From NCBI RefSeq assembly GCF_002259415.1, contig NZ_NPFY01000030.1:1-50444 (forward strand): DNA of 50,444 nucleotides. Direction: 5' to 3'. Under the pieces are notes generated by a model. That model saw only the letters and a program-made list of their open reading frames with translations, made no database searches and was not told where the DNA came from. This DNA comes from Rhodococcus sp. 14-2470-1b. Its GTDB lineage: Bacteria > Actinomycetota > Actinomycetes > Mycobacteriales > Mycobacteriaceae. How positions within the stretch are numbered: position 1 is the stretch's first letter; every line of letters begins with the position of its first letter. Positions 1 through 7,794 of this stretch are shown here, one piece after another. The translations under genes and the position numbers were made by a program.

Positions 1-189
1 GGCGAGGGAGGTGTCGCGCCAGGCGGGGAAGGCGGCTGCGGCGGCGTCGATGACGGTGCGTGCGTCGTCGAGGTTGGCGAGTGCGAGCTGGCCGGTGACT
101 TCGCCGGTGGCGGGGTTGGTGACCGGTGCGGTGGTGGTGGAGGTACCAGCGAACGGCTTGTTGTCGTACCAGTGCGAAATTGTGCTCAC
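1..189 (-). CDS. mmsA: Methylmalonate-semialdehyde dehydrogenase, N-terminal fragment (cut by window edge)
   Basis: The first 63 codons of a reverse-strand gene that continues beyond base 1. Translation begins VSTISHWYDNKPFAGTSTTT and continues with APVTNPATGEVTGQLALANL and DDARTVIDAAAAAFPAWRDT, the usual N-terminus of CoA-acylating methylmalonate-semialdehyde dehydrogenase of the aldehyde dehydrogenase superfamily. The enzyme converts methylmalonate semialdehyde to propionyl-CoA in valine, thymine or myo-inositol breakdown. The GTG start at 189 is preceded by an AAGGA ribosome site about seven bases away. The catalytic part is outside the window, so the call rests on the N-terminus only. It is divergent from a LysR gene, a common regulator-target layout. 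Confidence 0.82.
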   Translation of the reverse strand, partial: MSTISHWYDNKPFAGTSTTTAPVTNPATGEVTGQLALANLDDARTVIDAAAAAFPAWRDTSLA

Positions 190-306
190 GAAAGGTTCCT
201 TCGTCTCGGCGTTGTGACATCCACCTTGTCTCGCAAGTTTGCGCTAGTCAAAGGCCAATATTGCAGCGACGCGTGCAAAAATGCACGGGACTGATAGCCT
301 CGTCGC
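190..306. promoter_or_regulatory. Divergent promoter region mmsA / LysR with palindromic candidate operators
   Basis: This 117-base gap separates divergent mmsA and the LysR regulator. It holds a palindrome CGCAA-GT-TTGCG at 232-243 and an inverted repeat TTGCA-N8-TGCAA at 261-278. LysR proteins usually bind imperfect dyads with a T-N11-A core between divergent genes, so these are candidate operators. A -10 hexamer TAGCCT at 295-300 lies six bases before the LysR GTG and would give a leaderless transcript. Binding is inferred, not shown. Confidence 0.5.
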
Positions 307-1200
307 GTGTTCACTGCCGACCACCTGCTCTACTTCCTCGAAGTGTCCCGTCACGGCCGCCTCAACGAGGCCGCAAAGGCGCTGGGGGTCGACCACACCA
401 CCGTCGGTCGACGGATCACGAGCCTCGAAAAATCGGTCGGTCAGAGACTGTTCGATCGCACTCCTGCGGGATGGCGTCTTACCGAAGCCGGCCGACGACT
501 GGTCGGGTACGCGGAATCCGTCGAGTCGACCTTGATCGCTGCATTCGAGGATCAGACGTCCAGCGTCGGCTCGCTCAGCGGATCGGTTCGTATCGCCGCA
601 CCGGACGGATTCGGGGCATTCGTGTTGACGCCCAACCTCACCACGCTGCGCCGGAAGCATCCCGACCTCGACGTCGAACTGGTCACGGCGACGGAGCACA
701 AGACCTTGAACACAAGGGAATTCGACGTCGCGATCACGTTGGAACAGCCGTCGCCGCGGTTCGTCGTGTATCGGAAGCTCGCGACGTACTCGTTGTTTCT
801 GTACGCGACCGAGGAGTACCTGCAGACCCATCCGAGAATCCTCACGAGCGACGATCTGCGAGAACACACGCTCATCTGGTACGTCGGCGCCCTCCTCGAT
901 GTGGCTCCGCTGCGGATACTCGATTCGTTTCTGACCGACGGACGGGCGCAGATTCAGACCAACAACATCACCGGTCACTGGCTCGCCGCGCGGAGCGGTC
1001 TAGGAATCGCGCCGCTGCCCAGCTACATCGGGGAACCCGACGACACGCTCGTTCGCGTGGCCGGAGAACAATTCTCGATCGACCGGACCTACTGGGTCGC
1101 GGTACCGCGGGAACTGGCCGGGCTGGCGAGAGTCAAAGCCGTCGACGAACTGCTTCGTGCCGTCGTGGCGGACGCGCCTCATCTCCGATCCGACGGGTGA
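307..1200 (+). CDS. LysR-family transcriptional regulator
   Basis: A 297-residue LysR regulator of normal family length. The N-terminal winged helix-turn-helix covers about residues 5-62, with the recognition part GVDHTTVGRRITSLEKSVG near residues 27-45, followed by LFDRTPAGWRLTEAGRRL. The rest (about 90-295) is the periplasmic-binding-like effector domain. The GTG start at 307 is supported by the -10 hexamer six bases upstream. It is divergent from the methylmalonate-semialdehyde dehydrogenase gene, which suggests that it controls that catabolic gene and possibly itself. The effector cannot be read from the sequence; an intermediate of valine or propionate metabolism is a guess. Confidence 0.9.
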   Translation: MFTADHLLYFLEVSRHGRLNEAAKALGVDHTTVGRRITSLEKSVGQRLFDRTPAGWRLTEAGRRLVGYAESVESTLIAAFEDQTSSVGSLSGSVRIAAPDGFGAFVLTPNLTTLRRKHPDLDVELVTATEHKTLNTREFDVAITLEQPSPRFVVYRKLATYSLFLYATEEYLQTHPRILTSDDLREHTLIWYVGALLDVAPLRILDSFLTDGRAQIQTNNITGHWLAARSGLGIAPLPSYIGEPDDTLVRVAGEQFSIDRTYWVAVPRELAGLARVKAVDELLRAVVADAPHLRSDG

Positions 1201-1222
1201 GCGTGTATAGGCTGAGACCGAC

Positions 1223-1900
1223 ATGATCACGTTGTTCGCTGCGCTGACCGGGTTTGCAATTCTCGATTCCCTGGACGTTCTTCTGATCGGTCTGACCGCA
1301 GCGATCGCGTACGACGCCCGGATGCGCAGGCGTTCACCGCTTCGAACCGGATCGGCTTTTCTCGGCGGAGTCTTCGCCGCCACGACTGCCTTCGGAATAC
1401 TGGCAGTGCTCGGGATAGATTTTCTCTCCCGCATCGTCGATTTCGAGCTCACCCTGACCGTTCGGTACTGGGGCGAGGCTGCGGTCGGTGCCACCTTGAT
1501 CGTTCTGGCGTGTGTGCCGCGATCCTCGCGTCCGCCGCCGGCGTGGACGGCTCGGTTCCGGGCAAGTGCGCCGCTCCTGGCGACGACGGGATTTGCCATC
1601 GGAATCGTCCAGGCTCCTACTGCCGTACCGTATCTGGCCGGCCTCGCGATGATATCCGCGTCCGACCCGTTGCCGGCTGCGTGGCCCGTCGTCATCGTGC
1701 TCTATTGCCTCCTCGCGCCAGGTATTCCGGCGGCGGTCCTCGCATTGTCGATGGGGCGCAGTCCGTCTGCTCGCCGACGCTATCGATCCGTGGTGCGCGC
1801 TCTGACGGCGTATGGCCCCGCGGCCGTGCGAGTGGTGTTCGCGGTGATCGGCTCGGTCCTCGTGATCGATGCGCTGGTTCATCACACGCATCTGTGGTGA
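1223..1900 (+). CDS. Polytopic membrane protein, possibly LysE/Sap-like
   Basis: A 225-residue, very hydrophobic protein with about six predicted membrane segments. The first begins at residue 3 (ITLFAALTGFAILDSLDVLL), and others lie near residues 45-65, 82-98, 113-135, 150-172 and 200-218. The segment layout, short Arg-rich loops and an Asp-containing first helix recall the actinobacterial Sap (sulfolipid-addressing)/GAP and LysE-type exporter families, but no diagnostic motif is certain. A TAGGCT hexamer at 1207-1212 lies ten bases before the ATG and may be its -10. It follows the LysR gene by 22 bases and could be co-transcribed with it. Substrate unknown. Confidence 0.6.
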   Translation: MITLFAALTGFAILDSLDVLLIGLTAAIAYDARMRRRSPLRTGSAFLGGVFAATTAFGILAVLGIDFLSRIVDFELTLTVRYWGEAAVGATLIVLACVPRSSRPPPAWTARFRASAPLLATTGFAIGIVQAPTAVPYLAGLAMISASDPLPAAWPVVIVLYCLLAPGIPAAVLALSMGRSPSARRRYRSVVRALTAYGPAAVRVVFAVIGSVLVIDALVHHTHLW

Positions 1901-1925
1901 GTAGGCGGTCGGTAAGGTGGTTGCA

Positions 1926-2348
1926 GTGGATATCACGCGGTGGCGCAGCCGACTTCCGGTGAGGCGTCCGTCCGACGGTGAGATCGTGGGCTGGACGGTC
2001 TCGGAGGACTACGACGAGAGCTGTGTCGACGCCGTCAATCCCGTCGGCCACCTTCTCGCACAGAGCCTCCCCGTCGACGACGCCGCCGATGTACTGATGG
2101 AGCAAGGCCTTTCGTCGTTGTCCAAGCCGGTGTGGGGCCGCGCGCCCGTGCCGGTGCTCGCTCACACGGACCTCCTCGATCCGGTCGAGACCTGGACCTG
2201 GCGACGGTTCCTGCTGGTTCAGCTCGACGACACCCGCGTATGGATTCGCCCCGCGTATCCCAGCTGGGACGAGCGGAGGGTGGAACTGGCGTTGCATCTG
2301 CCGATCGACGACGTGCTGGTCACCGATCCTCCACCCGGGCACGAGTGA
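1926..2348 (+). CDS. Conserved-looking hypothetical protein
   Basis: A 140-residue soluble protein that I do not recognise. It starts VDITRWRSRLPVRRPSDGEI and is rich in Trp, Asp and Val, with no signal peptide or membrane segment. A second in-frame GTG lies at 1917, but the AAGGTGG ribosome site at 1914-1920 overlaps that codon and is well placed for the GTG at 1926, so 1926 is preferred. Codon use fits the neighbouring genes, and the alternative frames look poor. It may be a small actinobacterial lineage protein; no function is assigned. Confidence 0.6.
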   Translation: MDITRWRSRLPVRRPSDGEIVGWTVSEDYDESCVDAVNPVGHLLAQSLPVDDAADVLMEQGLSSLSKPVWGRAPVPVLAHTDLLDPVETWTWRRFLLVQLDDTRVWIRPAYPSWDERRVELALHLPIDDVLVTDPPPGHE

Positions 2349-2389
2349 CACAGCGGCGCGCACCGCGTCGCTTCGCCTACGGTGTAGTC

Positions 2390-2638
2390 ATGACTGTGGA
2401 AGATTTCGGTGGCCGCCGCACACTGTCCGCCGAGGAGTTGCTGGTTCTGGTCGGAGATTACGCACTCGTGGACGACACCGGAGAGCAGCGCGGGCGGATC
2501 GAGTCCGTCGCGCAGGAGGGCTTGTCGGTGGTGCTCACGGTGACCGAGGAAGCCGGTCCAGCCGTTGTGTCCCTGACCCCCGAAGAGCAAGTCACCGTCG
2601 AGCCCTACGACGGTGGAAAAGCGCCCGTAGTGCCCTGA
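2390..2638 (+). CDS. Small acidic hypothetical protein
   Basis: An 82-residue acidic protein starting MTVEDFGGRRTLSAEELLVL and ending with a Pro/Val tail. It has no membrane segment or known motif. Translation could extend upstream in frame, but a -10 hexamer TACGGT at 2378-2383, six bases before this ATG, argues for a leaderless message starting here. Its stop faces the stop of the reverse-strand membrane protein ten bases away, with a small hairpin (CTGACC/GGTCAG, 2635-2652) across both ends. Function unknown. Confidence 0.55.
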   Translation: MTVEDFGGRRTLSAEELLVLVGDYALVDDTGEQRGRIESVAQEGLSVVLTVTEEAGPAVVSLTPEEQVTVEPYDGGKAPVVP

Positions 2639-2648
2639 CCGGTCGGGG

Positions 2649-3212
2649 TCAGCCCTGAGGCGATGGAGCCTGGGCTGCACTTCGCTTCTGCGCGCGACGC
2701 CTGCGTCCGCGAACGATCAGGAACACCAAGGCAGCGAACAGTACGACGGCGATGATCGCGCCGAGTGCGGTGGCTCCGCGGAAGCCCGGAGCCTCGGTGT
2801 CGAGGGTGCGCTCTCCTGCGTGTGCAGCATTGCTGCTTCCGAGCACGATGGACAGTGTCAGCAGGTTCGGGACAGCAGCGGCGACGGCCAGAACGATCGA
2901 GACGATCGCGGTGACCTTGCCGCCACGCTTCTTTCTGACTCGCCACGCCGCGGTGAAGAACAGCAGCGGCACAAGGGTCGACAGGATCCCGAAGACCAGG
3001 CCCCAGAAGATGCCTTTGCTGAACGCCTGATCCGACAGGTTGGCAACCCTGATGCTCCACCATCTCGGGAGGAACGCGGACAGGACGAGGTAGGCGATCA
3101 CGAGCGCGACCACCGCGACCGCAACGACGATCGCCTTGTTGATCCAACTCGGTCGTCCCGTGGTGGTCGCTGCTGGTGTGGACTCGCTCGGGAATCCGCC
3201 TTCTACGGTCAT
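2649..3212 (-). CDS. Four-helix membrane protein of unknown function
   Basis: A 187-residue membrane protein. After a short Ser/Thr-rich N-terminus (MTVEGGFPSESTPAATTTGR) there are hydrophobic segments near residues 28-48 (IVVAVAVVALVIAYLVLSAF), 67-90, 101-122 and 150-172, then a basic tail. Reading could start upstream at 3257, but the TAGGAT -10 hexamer at 3225-3220 lies seven bases from the ATG at 3212, so this start is chosen. Such proteins are often labelled permease without evidence. It is convergent with the small acidic protein gene. Function unknown. Confidence 0.6.
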   Translation of the reverse strand: MTVEGGFPSESTPAATTTGRPSWINKAIVVAVAVVALVIAYLVLSAFLPRWWSIRVANLSDQAFSKGIFWGLVFGILSTLVPLLFFTAAWRVRKKRGGKVTAIVSIVLAVAAAVPNLLTLSIVLGSSNAAHAGERTLDTEAPGFRGATALGAIIAVVLFAALVFLIVRGRRRRAQKRSAAQAPSPQG

Positions 3213-3360
3213 GTGGTCGATCCTAGCCCCGGTTGTGTTCGGTGACCGTTGACACATGTGACGGCCCCCTCATCTGCATTTTCTTATCTGTACCCGTCGG
3301 TAACAATCAAGATCATCAGGGCCCGACAGCGGGCTCTCTCGGCGATCCTTGGGGGACACC

Positions 3361-3486
3361 ATGGCAATGATCTTGATGGCAACGGTCGGTTTCGTCGGCA
3401 TCGCAGCTGCGATGCTTCACTCGGGTCGCGATCTCGAGTTCAACAACCGTCAGATGGCGAGCGTGTACAAGTCGCGCTGGGCCTGA
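3361..3486 (+). CDS. 41-residue small membrane-type protein
   Basis: A short reading frame, MAMILMATVGFVGIAAAMLH then SGRDLEFNNRQMASVYKSRWA. One N-terminal hydrophobic helix (about residues 3-19) is followed by a polar C-terminus. The ATG has a strong GGGGGA ribosome site seven bases upstream, and the frame ends just before the cobD promoter. Small single-helix proteins of this type are common in Actinobacteria and easily missed. The hydrophobic-then-charged layout and ribosome site support a real gene, but length alone makes this uncertain. No function is assigned. Confidence 0.5.
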   Translation: MAMILMATVGFVGIAAAMLHSGRDLEFNNRQMASVYKSRWA

Positions 3487-3541
3487 CGATCCCTGCACCC
3501 GGGCGCGCCGATCGATCCTCAGCTTCGCTACCGTCGCTTCC

Positions 3542-4525
3542 ATGACCTTCCGCTGGACGCGATGGGACAGCCGCGCTGCGGGCTTGGTGCTCGGATTCGG
3601 TATCGACCTGGCGCTGGCCGACCCTCGTCGGTATCACCCGGTCGCCGGGTTCGGTAGTGCTGCAGCGGCGCTCGAACGGCACACCTATCGCGACGCCCGA
3701 GCAGCCGGTGCCGTCCACACATCCCTTCTGCTGGGTGCCGTCGTTGCTGCCGGGTCGGTGGCGACGAGGGCTGCTGCCCGGCGTGGCGTAGTCGCGGACA
3801 TCGCGTTGACAGCCATGGCGACATGGACCGCGCTGGGCGGAACATCGTTGGCACGGACGGGTTCCGTGATGTCCGAGCACCTCCGCCACGACCGGATCGA
3901 TCAGGCACGGGCACTGCTTCCATCACTGTGCGGGCGTGATCCCCGTGTCCTCGACTCGGACGGTCTCACGCGTGCCTCGGTCGAGTCCGTGGCCGAGAAC
4001 ACGTCGGATGCGACTGTGGCAGTGGTCTTCTGGGGTGCGGTCGCCGGAGTGCCCGGGATCCTCGGGTACCGCGCGGTCAACACACTGGATGCGATGATCG
4101 GCTATCGCTCGCCGCGGTATCAGCGGTTCGGGTGGTTCGCCGCGCGCCTCGACGACGTGATCAACCTCGTACCTGCGCGAGTGACCGGGGTGATGACGGC
4201 AGTTCTCGCTCCACTTGTCGGCGGACGCTCTGCCGACGCGGTGCGGGCCTGGCGGTTGGACGCCTCGCGTCACCCGAGCCCGAACGCGGGCGTGGCAGAA
4301 GCCACGGCAGCAGGCGCACTCGGTATCAGTGTGGGCGGGCGAACCGAATACACCCACGGTGTCGAGATCCGCCCGACGCTCGGCGACGGCAGACGTCCGC
4401 TACCTGCGGACCTACAGCGCGCGGCACGATTGTCCACACTGGTCCAGATCGGTGCGACAGCTGCGTCAGCGGCCCTTGCCGTAGCGATCGGCCAGGCGGG
4501 CATCCTGCGCGGTGTGCGTCGATGA
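3542..4525 (+). CDS. cobD: Adenosylcobinamide-phosphate synthase CobD/CbiB
   Basis: A 327-residue integral membrane protein of the CobD/CbiB family, which attaches the aminopropanol arm to adenosylcobyric acid late in cobalamin synthesis. Family signatures visible are LGFGIDLALADPRRYHPVAG near the N-terminus, SVAENTSDATVAVVFWGAVA in the middle, then NTLDAMIGYRSPRYQRFGWF and ASRHPSPNAGVAEA. Length is normal. The TACCGT hexamer at 3529-3534, seven bases before the ATG, suggests a leaderless message. The last 60 bases overlap, on the opposite strand, the end of the SURF1 gene. Other late cobalamin genes lie at 6.7 kb and 41-44 kb. Confidence 0.93.
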   Translation: MTFRWTRWDSRAAGLVLGFGIDLALADPRRYHPVAGFGSAAAALERHTYRDARAAGAVHTSLLLGAVVAAGSVATRAAARRGVVADIALTAMATWTALGGTSLARTGSVMSEHLRHDRIDQARALLPSLCGRDPRVLDSDGLTRASVESVAENTSDATVAVVFWGAVAGVPGILGYRAVNTLDAMIGYRSPRYQRFGWFAARLDDVINLVPARVTGVMTAVLAPLVGGRSADAVRAWRLDASRHPSPNAGVAEATAAGALGISVGGRTEYTHGVEIRPTLGDGRRPLPADLQRAARLSTLVQIGATAASAALAVAIGQAGILRGVRR

Positions 4526-5428
4526 TGCGGACTTGGCGCGAGACTTGCGTTCCCGACGCGTCGGCAGTGTGAACTCGGGCTCCGAATCCGGCTCGGCGGA
4601 ATCGGAACCTGTGGCCTCCGACGGAGTGCTGACCTCGGGAGCGTCCTGCGCGGACACCGGCTGGACGTCGTCCGCGGGATCTGCGAGATCTCGGTTCGTT
4701 GCTTTGCGGCGTTCACGCCACTCGGCTCGGACGAAGTAGGCGAGGCCGAGCGGTGCCATGATTCCGAACGCCAGCCATTGAAGGCCGTAGGACAGGTACG
4801 GGCCGGAATCGGTCTGCGGAAGTTCGATCACGCCCAGACCGCCGGGTTGACCGTCGTCGAGCTGCAGGTATCCCTGAACGGGTGTGACGCCGAGAGCCGA
4901 CCCGATCTGGGCCGGGTTGATGTTGTAGACCTGGATGTGTCCGGCTTCTTCGATAGGTTCGCGTGAGGTTCCCTCGGCTCGTCTGATCCGTGCGTCGAGG
5001 GTCACCTCACCTGTCGGAGCCGGCTCGATGGTCGGCGGCTCGGTTCCCCGAACCGGCAACACGTAACCGCGGTTGACGAGGATCGTTTCCCCGCTGCCGA
5101 GGCGGAACGGGGTGATCACCTCGTATGCAGGTTGCTCGCGAATGCTGCGCAATCGAACCAGCACTTCTTTGTTCGATTCGTAGGACCCGGTGGCGACCAC
5201 ACGACGCCATTCGTCGTCGTCGGCGAAGCCCGTGGGCGTGAGGAGTTCGCCGAGCGCGACAGGCTCGGCGTCCACGGATCGATTGATCAGATCATTGCGG
5301 TGCGACGTCGACGTGTTCTTGCCGAGCTGCCACGGCGCCAGGACCGTGAAGCACAGGTACGCGAACATGGCGACGACAGCAGCAACCGCCAACCAACCCG
5401 GACGCAGCAGAAATCGGAGCCTTCGCAC
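4466..5428 (-). CDS. SURF1-family cytochrome oxidase assembly protein
   Basis: A 320-residue SURF1-like protein. It has an N-terminal membrane helix (FLLRPGWLAVAAVVAMFAYL), an extracytoplasmic domain with VLVRLRSIREQPAYEVITPF and ETILVNRGYV, a second helix near residues 208-228 (YGLQWLAFGIMAPLGLAYFV), and a long charged Ser/Glu/Arg-rich C-terminal tail typical of actinobacterial members. SURF1 helps insert heme a into the terminal oxidase; oxidase subunits ctaC and ctaF lie at 48-50 kb. The GTG start is seven bases after a TACCGT -10 hexamer (5441-5436). It sits downstream of ptpA on the same strand. The 3' end overlaps cobD by 60 bases, tail to tail. Confidence 0.9.
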   Translation of the reverse strand: MRRLRFLLRPGWLAVAAVVAMFAYLCFTVLAPWQLGKNTSTSHRNDLINRSVDAEPVALGELLTPTGFADDDEWRRVVATGSYESNKEVLVRLRSIREQPAYEVITPFRLGSGETILVNRGYVLPVRGTEPPTIEPAPTGEVTLDARIRRAEGTSREPIEEAGHIQVYNINPAQIGSALGVTPVQGYLQLDDGQPGGLGVIELPQTDSGPYLSYGLQWLAFGIMAPLGLAYFVRAEWRERRKATNRDLADPADDVQPVSAQDAPEVSTPSEATGSDSAEPDSEPEFTLPTRRERKSRAKSASSTHTAQDARLADRYGKGR

Positions 5429-5461
5429 GACAACTACGGTAGCGGCTCGCCCGACATCGAT

Positions 5462-5950
5462 CTACGACGCCTCGTCGGAGACGGCGTTCTCGGTCCAACT
5501 CACCAGCCCGGGCATGGCGGATTCGATCTGTTCGCGGACCGTGGTGAACGCGTCGTCGGACGAATAGTACGGGTCGGCGACGGACTCGTCGTCAGCATCG
5601 TCGTCGAACGATCTGAGGAGTGCGATCCGGTCGGCGGGAGCACCGAGACGCAGTAGTTCGCGAACGTGACCGGTGTCGAGAGCGACGAGAAGGTCGGCGC
5701 CGAGGTGATCGTCGTTCACCTGTGCGGCTTCGTGATCGCTGTCGTAACCGTGCGCATCGAGCTCGGCGACGGTGCGTGGGTCGGCGCCCTCGCCCTCGTG
5801 CCACCCGTCGATACCTGCACTCGATACCCGTACCGAGTCCAGCCCCGCTTCCCGCAGGTGTTGCTCGAAGATCTTCTCCGCCATGGGGGACCGGCAGATG
5901 TTGCCGGTGCAGACGAACGTCACATGGAGGGCTGGTTTACGTGTTGTCAC
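5462..5950 (-). CDS. ptpA: Low-molecular-weight protein tyrosine phosphatase
   Basis: A 162-residue phosphatase. The P-loop VCTGNICRS places catalytic Cys14 and Arg20 in the C-X5-R motif, and the general-acid loop DPYY contains Asp126. The enzyme removes phosphate from tyrosine residues. In M. tuberculosis, PtpA is secreted into macrophages, but in a soil relative a housekeeping or signalling role is more likely. Its ATG lies 14 bases inside the end of the upstream HAD gene, so translation is probably coupled. This pairing matches the mycobacterial ptkA-ptpA locus. SURF1 follows 33 bases downstream but has its own candidate promoter. Confidence 0.94.
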   Translation of the reverse strand: MTTRKPALHVTFVCTGNICRSPMAEKIFEQHLREAGLDSVRVSSAGIDGWHEGEGADPRTVAELDAHGYDSDHEAAQVNDDHLGADLLVALDTGHVRELLRLGAPADRIALLRSFDDDADDESVADPYYSSDDAFTTVREQIESAMPGLVSWTENAVSDEAS

Positions 5951-6632
5951 CGAGCACCTTCGCCAGCTCGTCCATGGTCGTCACGGTGAACGCGGCCTCG
6001 TCGTTCTCGCCCGCGATTCCGTACCCCCAGTCCACATAGATCGCCGGAATGCCGAATCGAGCGGCGCCGTGCACGTCGTGATCGCGGTCACCGACCATGA
6101 GGACACCCTCGGTGCCGCCGTCCGATGCTTCGGTGGCCGTGATGCCCAGGTTCTGCAGGGAATGCGCGATGACGTCGGGCTTGGCGCGGCGGCTGCCGTC
6201 GTTGCTCGCCCCTCCGATGAACTCGAAGTACTCGGCCAGTCCGAAATGGTCCAGGATCCGGTGCGCGAATCGCTCGGACTTGGACGTGGCCACTCCGAGC
6301 CGAACTCCTCGATCCTTCAACTCGGCCAACACCGGCTCGATACCGTCGAAAACGGTGTTCTCCGCCCAGCCCTTGGCGTCATAGCGTTCGAAGTATGCGG
6401 CAAGCGCCTTCTGCGCGACGTCGTCGGGAAGCCCCATCGCGCCGAAGGTGTCGATCAACGGTGGCCCGATGACCAGAGCGAGTTGCTCTTCCGTCGGCTC
6501 GGGCCCGTCGACCGCGGCGAGTGCGTGCCGAAAGCCCGCGAGGATGCCCGGTGCGGAATCGGTGAGCGTGCCGTCGAGGTCGAACAGCACCACCGTGGCT
6601 CGTGGACTGCGCGCGGCATCGAGATTTGTCAT
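5937..6632 (-). CDS. HAD-superfamily phosphatase, ptkA/phosphoglycolate phosphatase-like
   Basis: A 231-residue HAD hydrolase of the beta-phosphoglucomutase/phosphoglycolate phosphatase type. Motif I is FDLDGTLTDS (Asp18 and Asp20), an alpha-helical cap follows, motif II is GVATSKSERF and motif IV is MVGDRDHDV. It overlaps ptpA by 14 bases. In M. tuberculosis the gene at this position is described as PtkA, a HAD protein reported to phosphorylate PtpA on tyrosine, so this is its positional counterpart; whether it is a kinase or a small-molecule phosphatase cannot be told from sequence. The frame is open upstream to 6800, but the ATG at 6632 puts motif I at the usual position. Confidence 0.85.
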   Translation of the reverse strand: MTNLDAARSPRATVVLFDLDGTLTDSAPGILAGFRHALAAVDGPEPTEEQLALVIGPPLIDTFGAMGLPDDVAQKALAAYFERYDAKGWAENTVFDGIEPVLAELKDRGVRLGVATSKSERFAHRILDHFGLAEYFEFIGGASNDGSRRAKPDVIAHSLQNLGITATEASDGGTEGVLMVGDRDHDVHGAARFGIPAIYVDWGYGIAGENDEAAFTVTTMDELAKVLGDNT

Positions 6633-6726
6633 GACAAAACCATATCGGTTGGTGACCGGTCCTTCGCATGCTCCACTCGCGGCAGGCGCGGGATACGCTC
6701 GTCGGTAACGAAAGGACAGGGAAGAA

Positions 6727-7794
6727 TTGGACGCGATGTCGCTTCTCCGCCACCACGGTGACGCCGAAGTGGGAGCTGGACTGGTCGATTTCGCAGTCAA
6801 CGTCCAAGGAACAGGCCCACCTCGTTGGCTCAGCGAAAGGCTGAGCCGATCGCTGAATTCGCTCGGCTCCTACCCGTCGGCCGACGCCGACCTGCGCGCC
6901 CGGGACGCCGTCGCACGCAGACACGGCCGAGCCCCGGAGGAAGTACTGCTGCTCTCCGGGGGTGCCGAGGGGTTCGCCATGCTGCCGCGGCTGGAACCAC
7001 GGCTGGCTGCGCTGATCCATCCGTCGTTCACCGAGCCCGAACTGGCGTTGCGACAAGCAGGCATACCCGTCGAACATGTGGTGTCGCCGCCGCCGTTCCG
7101 GCTGGATCCGACCGCGGTTCCCGAGGGCGCAGACATGGTGATCGTCGGTAATCCGACCAACCCGACCTCGATGCTGCACGAGCGACACTCGATTCTGGGT
7201 CTGCGTCGCCCCGGACGCATCGTCGTCGTCGACGAAGCGTTCGCCGACGCAGTGCCCGGTGAAGCCGAGTCCGTTGCCTCCGACTCCCTCGACGATGTGC
7301 TGGTGCTGCGCAGCCTCACCAAGACATGGGCGCTCGCCGGACTGCGGTGCGGATACGCGCTCGGACATCCGGACGTCCTCGCCGAACTCACCGTCGGGCG
7401 GGCGCACTGGCCGCTCGGAAGTCTGCAGATCGAGGCCATCGAAGCGTGCAGCGAGCCGGACGCCGTTGCGTTGGCCGAAGCCAGGGCATCGGTCATCGCT
7501 GCCGAGCGCGAGGACATGACACGACGCCTGACCGCACTCGGGATCGATGTACACGGGCCGGCACGCGCTCCCTTCCTGCTTCTGTCCGTTCCGGACGCGG
7601 AAGGAGTGCGTCAGCGACTACGTGAGCACGGTGTCGCAGTTCGACGGTGCGACACCTTCCCGGGCCTGGCGCCGGGCCACCTCCGGGTGGCTGTTCGGCC
7701 TTCTGCGCAGGTAGACGTCCTCGTCGATGCCTTCACGAAATCTCTGCCGAAGAATTCACCGCCACAGCACGCACTATCGAAAGGTGAACGATGA
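6727..7794 (+). CDS. cobC: Threonine-phosphate decarboxylase-like PLP aminotransferase
   Basis: A 355-residue fold-type I PLP enzyme of the histidinol-phosphate aminotransferase/CobC group. The substrate-binding GNPTNPT is at residues 141-147, the VVDEAFAD strand contains the PLP-contacting Asp169, and RSLTKTWALAGLRCGYA holds the Schiff-base Lys199. Actinobacterial members at this locus are taken to make aminopropanol phosphate for cobalamin, which agrees with the nearby cobD. The start could be TTG 6727 or ATG 6736; an AAAGGA site lies at 6711-6716. Its ATGA stop-start overlaps the next gene by four bases. Activity on threonine phosphate is inferred from context. Confidence 0.82.
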   Translation: MDAMSLLRHHGDAEVGAGLVDFAVNVQGTGPPRWLSERLSRSLNSLGSYPSADADLRARDAVARRHGRAPEEVLLLSGGAEGFAMLPRLEPRLAALIHPSFTEPELALRQAGIPVEHVVSPPPFRLDPTAVPEGADMVIVGNPTNPTSMLHERHSILGLRRPGRIVVVDEAFADAVPGEAESVASDSLDDVLVLRSLTKTWALAGLRCGYALGHPDVLAELTVGRAHWPLGSLQIEAIEACSEPDAVALAEARASVIAAEREDMTRRLTALGIDVHGPARAPFLLLSVPDAEGVRQRLREHGVAVRRCDTFPGLAPGHLRVAVRPSAQVDVLVDAFTKSLPKNSPPQHALSKGER

